NCBI GenBank assembly: GCA_947456995.1
Contig: CANGVB010000310.1
Coordinates: forward strand, 1 to 5,396
DNA: 5,396 nt
DNA from: Bryobacteraceae bacterium
Lineage (GTDB): Bacteria > Acidobacteriota > Terriglobia > Bryobacterales > Bryobacteraceae
Direction: 5' to 3'
The translations under genes were made by a program, and so were the position numbers. Below the pieces are notes generated by a model that made no database searches, was not told the origin of the DNA, and was given only the letters and a program-made list of their open reading frames with translations. This document shows, piece after piece, positions 4,050 through 5,396 of the stretch (its first letter is position 1; every line of letters begins with the position of its first letter).

Positions 4050-5396
4050 ATGCGCATCGCTCTCGCGCAAATCAACACCACCGTTGGCGACTTCGACGCA
4101 AACCGCAAGAAGATCGTTGACTTCGCACGCCGTGCGGCGGATCGGGCAGCACAGGTTGTGCTCTTTCCTGAACTCTGTCTCACCGGATACCCTCCCCGTG
4201 ATCTCGTGGAGAAAGCTTCGTTTCTCGCTCGAGCCGAAGAAGAAATCCTGCGGATTGCCGCTGAAACCGCCGATCTGCCGCTTCACATCATCGTTGGCTC
4301 AGTTGCCCCTTCTCACCAGACTGTCGGCAAGAAGGTTCTCAATTCCGCCGTGGTGCTGCATCGCGGCCAGGAAGTATTTCGGCAGACCAAGATGCTGCTT
4401 CCCACCTACGACGTCTTTGATGAGGGCCGGTATTTCTACTCGGCTCAGTCGCAATCGCTTCTAACGATCGACGGCGTACCTGTTGCTCTTACAGTCTGCG
4501 AGGATACCTGGAACCAGAAGCAAATTTTTGCCCAGCGTCTCTATGAGCGAGACCCGATCTCGGAATTAAAGGCTCAGGGCGCACAGCTGCTCCTCAGCAT
4601 CAATGCCAGCCCCTATGAGCAAGGCAAGAGGGCCTTGCGGCGCGAACTCTTTGAGACCATAGCGCAACAGCACGGGCTGCCCTGCGTTTATGTAAACTCC
4701 ATCGGCGGCAATGACCACCTCGTATTTGACGGCTCAAGCTTTGCCATGAATGCGCAGGGCCAGGTGATCGCCGAAGGCCCCAGCTTCGCCGAGAGCCTGA
4801 TTCTTTGCGATGTCGCTACCGGCGAAGGCGAAAAGCAGGCAACCCACTCGGACGAGAACGAGGCCGTTTACGAAGCTCTGGTGCTAGGCACCCGGGACTA
4901 CGTAACCAAGTGTGGCTTCCGAAAAGTTCTGATCGGTCTTTCAGGCGGCATTGATTCCTCAATCGTCGCTTGTGTCGCAGTCGAGGCTTTTGGCAAAGAG
5001 AACGTGATTGGTGTCGGAATGCCCGGGCCGTATTCTTCTGACCATTCCTTGACCGATGCGCGAGCAATGGCAGAGCGCCTCGGACTGCGCTTTGAGGTCT
5101 CCTCGATCCAGCCCGGCTACGAAACGATGATGGCGACGCTCGCGCCCCTGTTTGCAGGCTTCAAGCCAGATGCAACCGAGGAAAACATCCAGAGCCGGTT
5201 GCGTGGATTGACGCTGATGGCATTGTCGAACAAGTTTGGGGCACTGGTTCTAACCACAGGCAACAAGTCAGAACTGGCGGTTGGCTATTGCACGCTCTAT
5301 GGCGATATGTGTGGCGGCCTCGCGGTGATTTCCGATGTGCCAAAGACGCTGGTGTACGACCTGTGCCGGATTGCCAACCGGCGCCTCGGGGATGCC
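4050..5396 (+). CDS. nadE: Glutamine-dependent NAD+ synthetase, 3' end cut by the window
   Basis: It catalyses the last step of NAD+ synthesis, ATP-dependent amidation of deamido-NAD+ with ammonia from glutamine, in the cytoplasm. 449 codons are open to the window end with no stop. Residues 1-~265 are a nitrilase-type glutamine amidase: it starts MRIALAQINTTVGDFDAN, and the catalytic triad is Glu41 in FPELCLTGYPPRDL, Lys114 in RQTKMLLPTYDVFDEGRYF, and Cys150 in TVCEDTWN. Residues ~270 onward are the synthetase: ATP-binding SGGIDSS at 298-304, GPYSSDHSL at 326-334, ENIQSRLRG at 378-386, TTGNKSE at 402-408 and GDMCGGLAVISDVPKTLVYDL at 418-438. Family members of this two-domain type run to about 540-600 residues, so roughly the last hundred are missing. 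The ATG is chosen because it gives the canonical first beta-strand; AGAG lies five bases before it. No frameshift is seen. The fused amidase means the cell can use glutamine rather than free ammonia. Confidence 0.96.
   Translation, partial: MRIALAQINTTVGDFDANRKKIVDFARRAADRAAQVVLFPELCLTGYPPRDLVEKASFLARAEEEILRIAAETADLPLHIIVGSVAPSHQTVGKKVLNSAVVLHRGQEVFRQTKMLLPTYDVFDEGRYFYSAQSQSLLTIDGVPVALTVCEDTWNQKQIFAQRLYERDPISELKAQGAQLLLSINASPYEQGKRALRRELFETIAQQHGLPCVYVNSIGGNDHLVFDGSSFAMNAQGQVIAEGPSFAESLILCDVATGEGEKQATHSDENEAVYEALVLGTRDYVTKCGFRKVLIGLSGGIDSSIVACVAVEAFGKENVIGVGMPGPYSSDHSLTDARAMAERLGLRFEVSSIQPGYETMMATLAPLFAGFKPDATEENIQSRLRGLTLMALSNKFGALVLTTGNKSELAVGYCTLYGDMCGGLAVISDVPKTLVYDLCRIANRRLGDA

Noticed and set aside
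4084..4464. 126-residue + strand frame overlapping the start of nadE
   Set aside because: It is a +1 shadow of nadE, which is continuous with its full amidase triad in the other frame.

Overview
The window reads as ordinary chromosomal DNA of a moderately GC-rich Gram-negative bacterium, with short intergenic gaps and no mobile element, phage gene, tRNA, rRNA or CRISPR array visible. My best guess is Acidobacteriota (Bryobacter/Solibacter-like). The guess rests on the look of the export signals (a secreted aldose epimerase, and an Ala-rich twin-arginine leader on a PLP enzyme) and on the mixed gene order. It is inference only; no marker gene here settles it.

Layout. Positions 1-354 hold the 3' end of an unrecognised protein with one membrane segment near its C-terminus. 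After 21 bases comes an exported aldose 1-epimerase (galM-like, 376-1437). Its stop overlaps by one base the start of a 49-residue, very acidic ORF (1437-1586). These three genes share a strand and look like one transcription unit. The small ORF meets a convergent adenylate kinase gene (adk, complement 1583-2266) so tightly that both stop codons lie in one palindromic CTAG. adk has a zinc-type LID, and its start can be fixed by residue numbering, a strong ribosome binding site and a promoter-like sequence. A 107-base divergent gap separates adk from a Tat-signal-bearing, MalY/PatB-like fold-type I PLP enzyme (2374-3696). A 353-base gap follows, with one possible 58-residue ORF (3803-3979). The last gene is glutamine-dependent NAD+ synthetase (nadE, from 4050), cut by the window end after 449 codons.

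The genes do not form an obvious pathway. adk (adenine nucleotide balance) and nadE (final NAD+ step, ATP-using and AMP-forming) are both cytoplasmic nucleotide enzymes. The epimerase and the PLP enzyme both appear to be exported. I see no convincing new multigene system. The points most worth checking are the apparent Tat export of a PLP enzyme, the two small ORFs that share the same AGGTAC-N4-ATG start context, the stand-alone zinc-type adk, and the promoter candidates that imply leaderless or nearly leaderless mRNAs.
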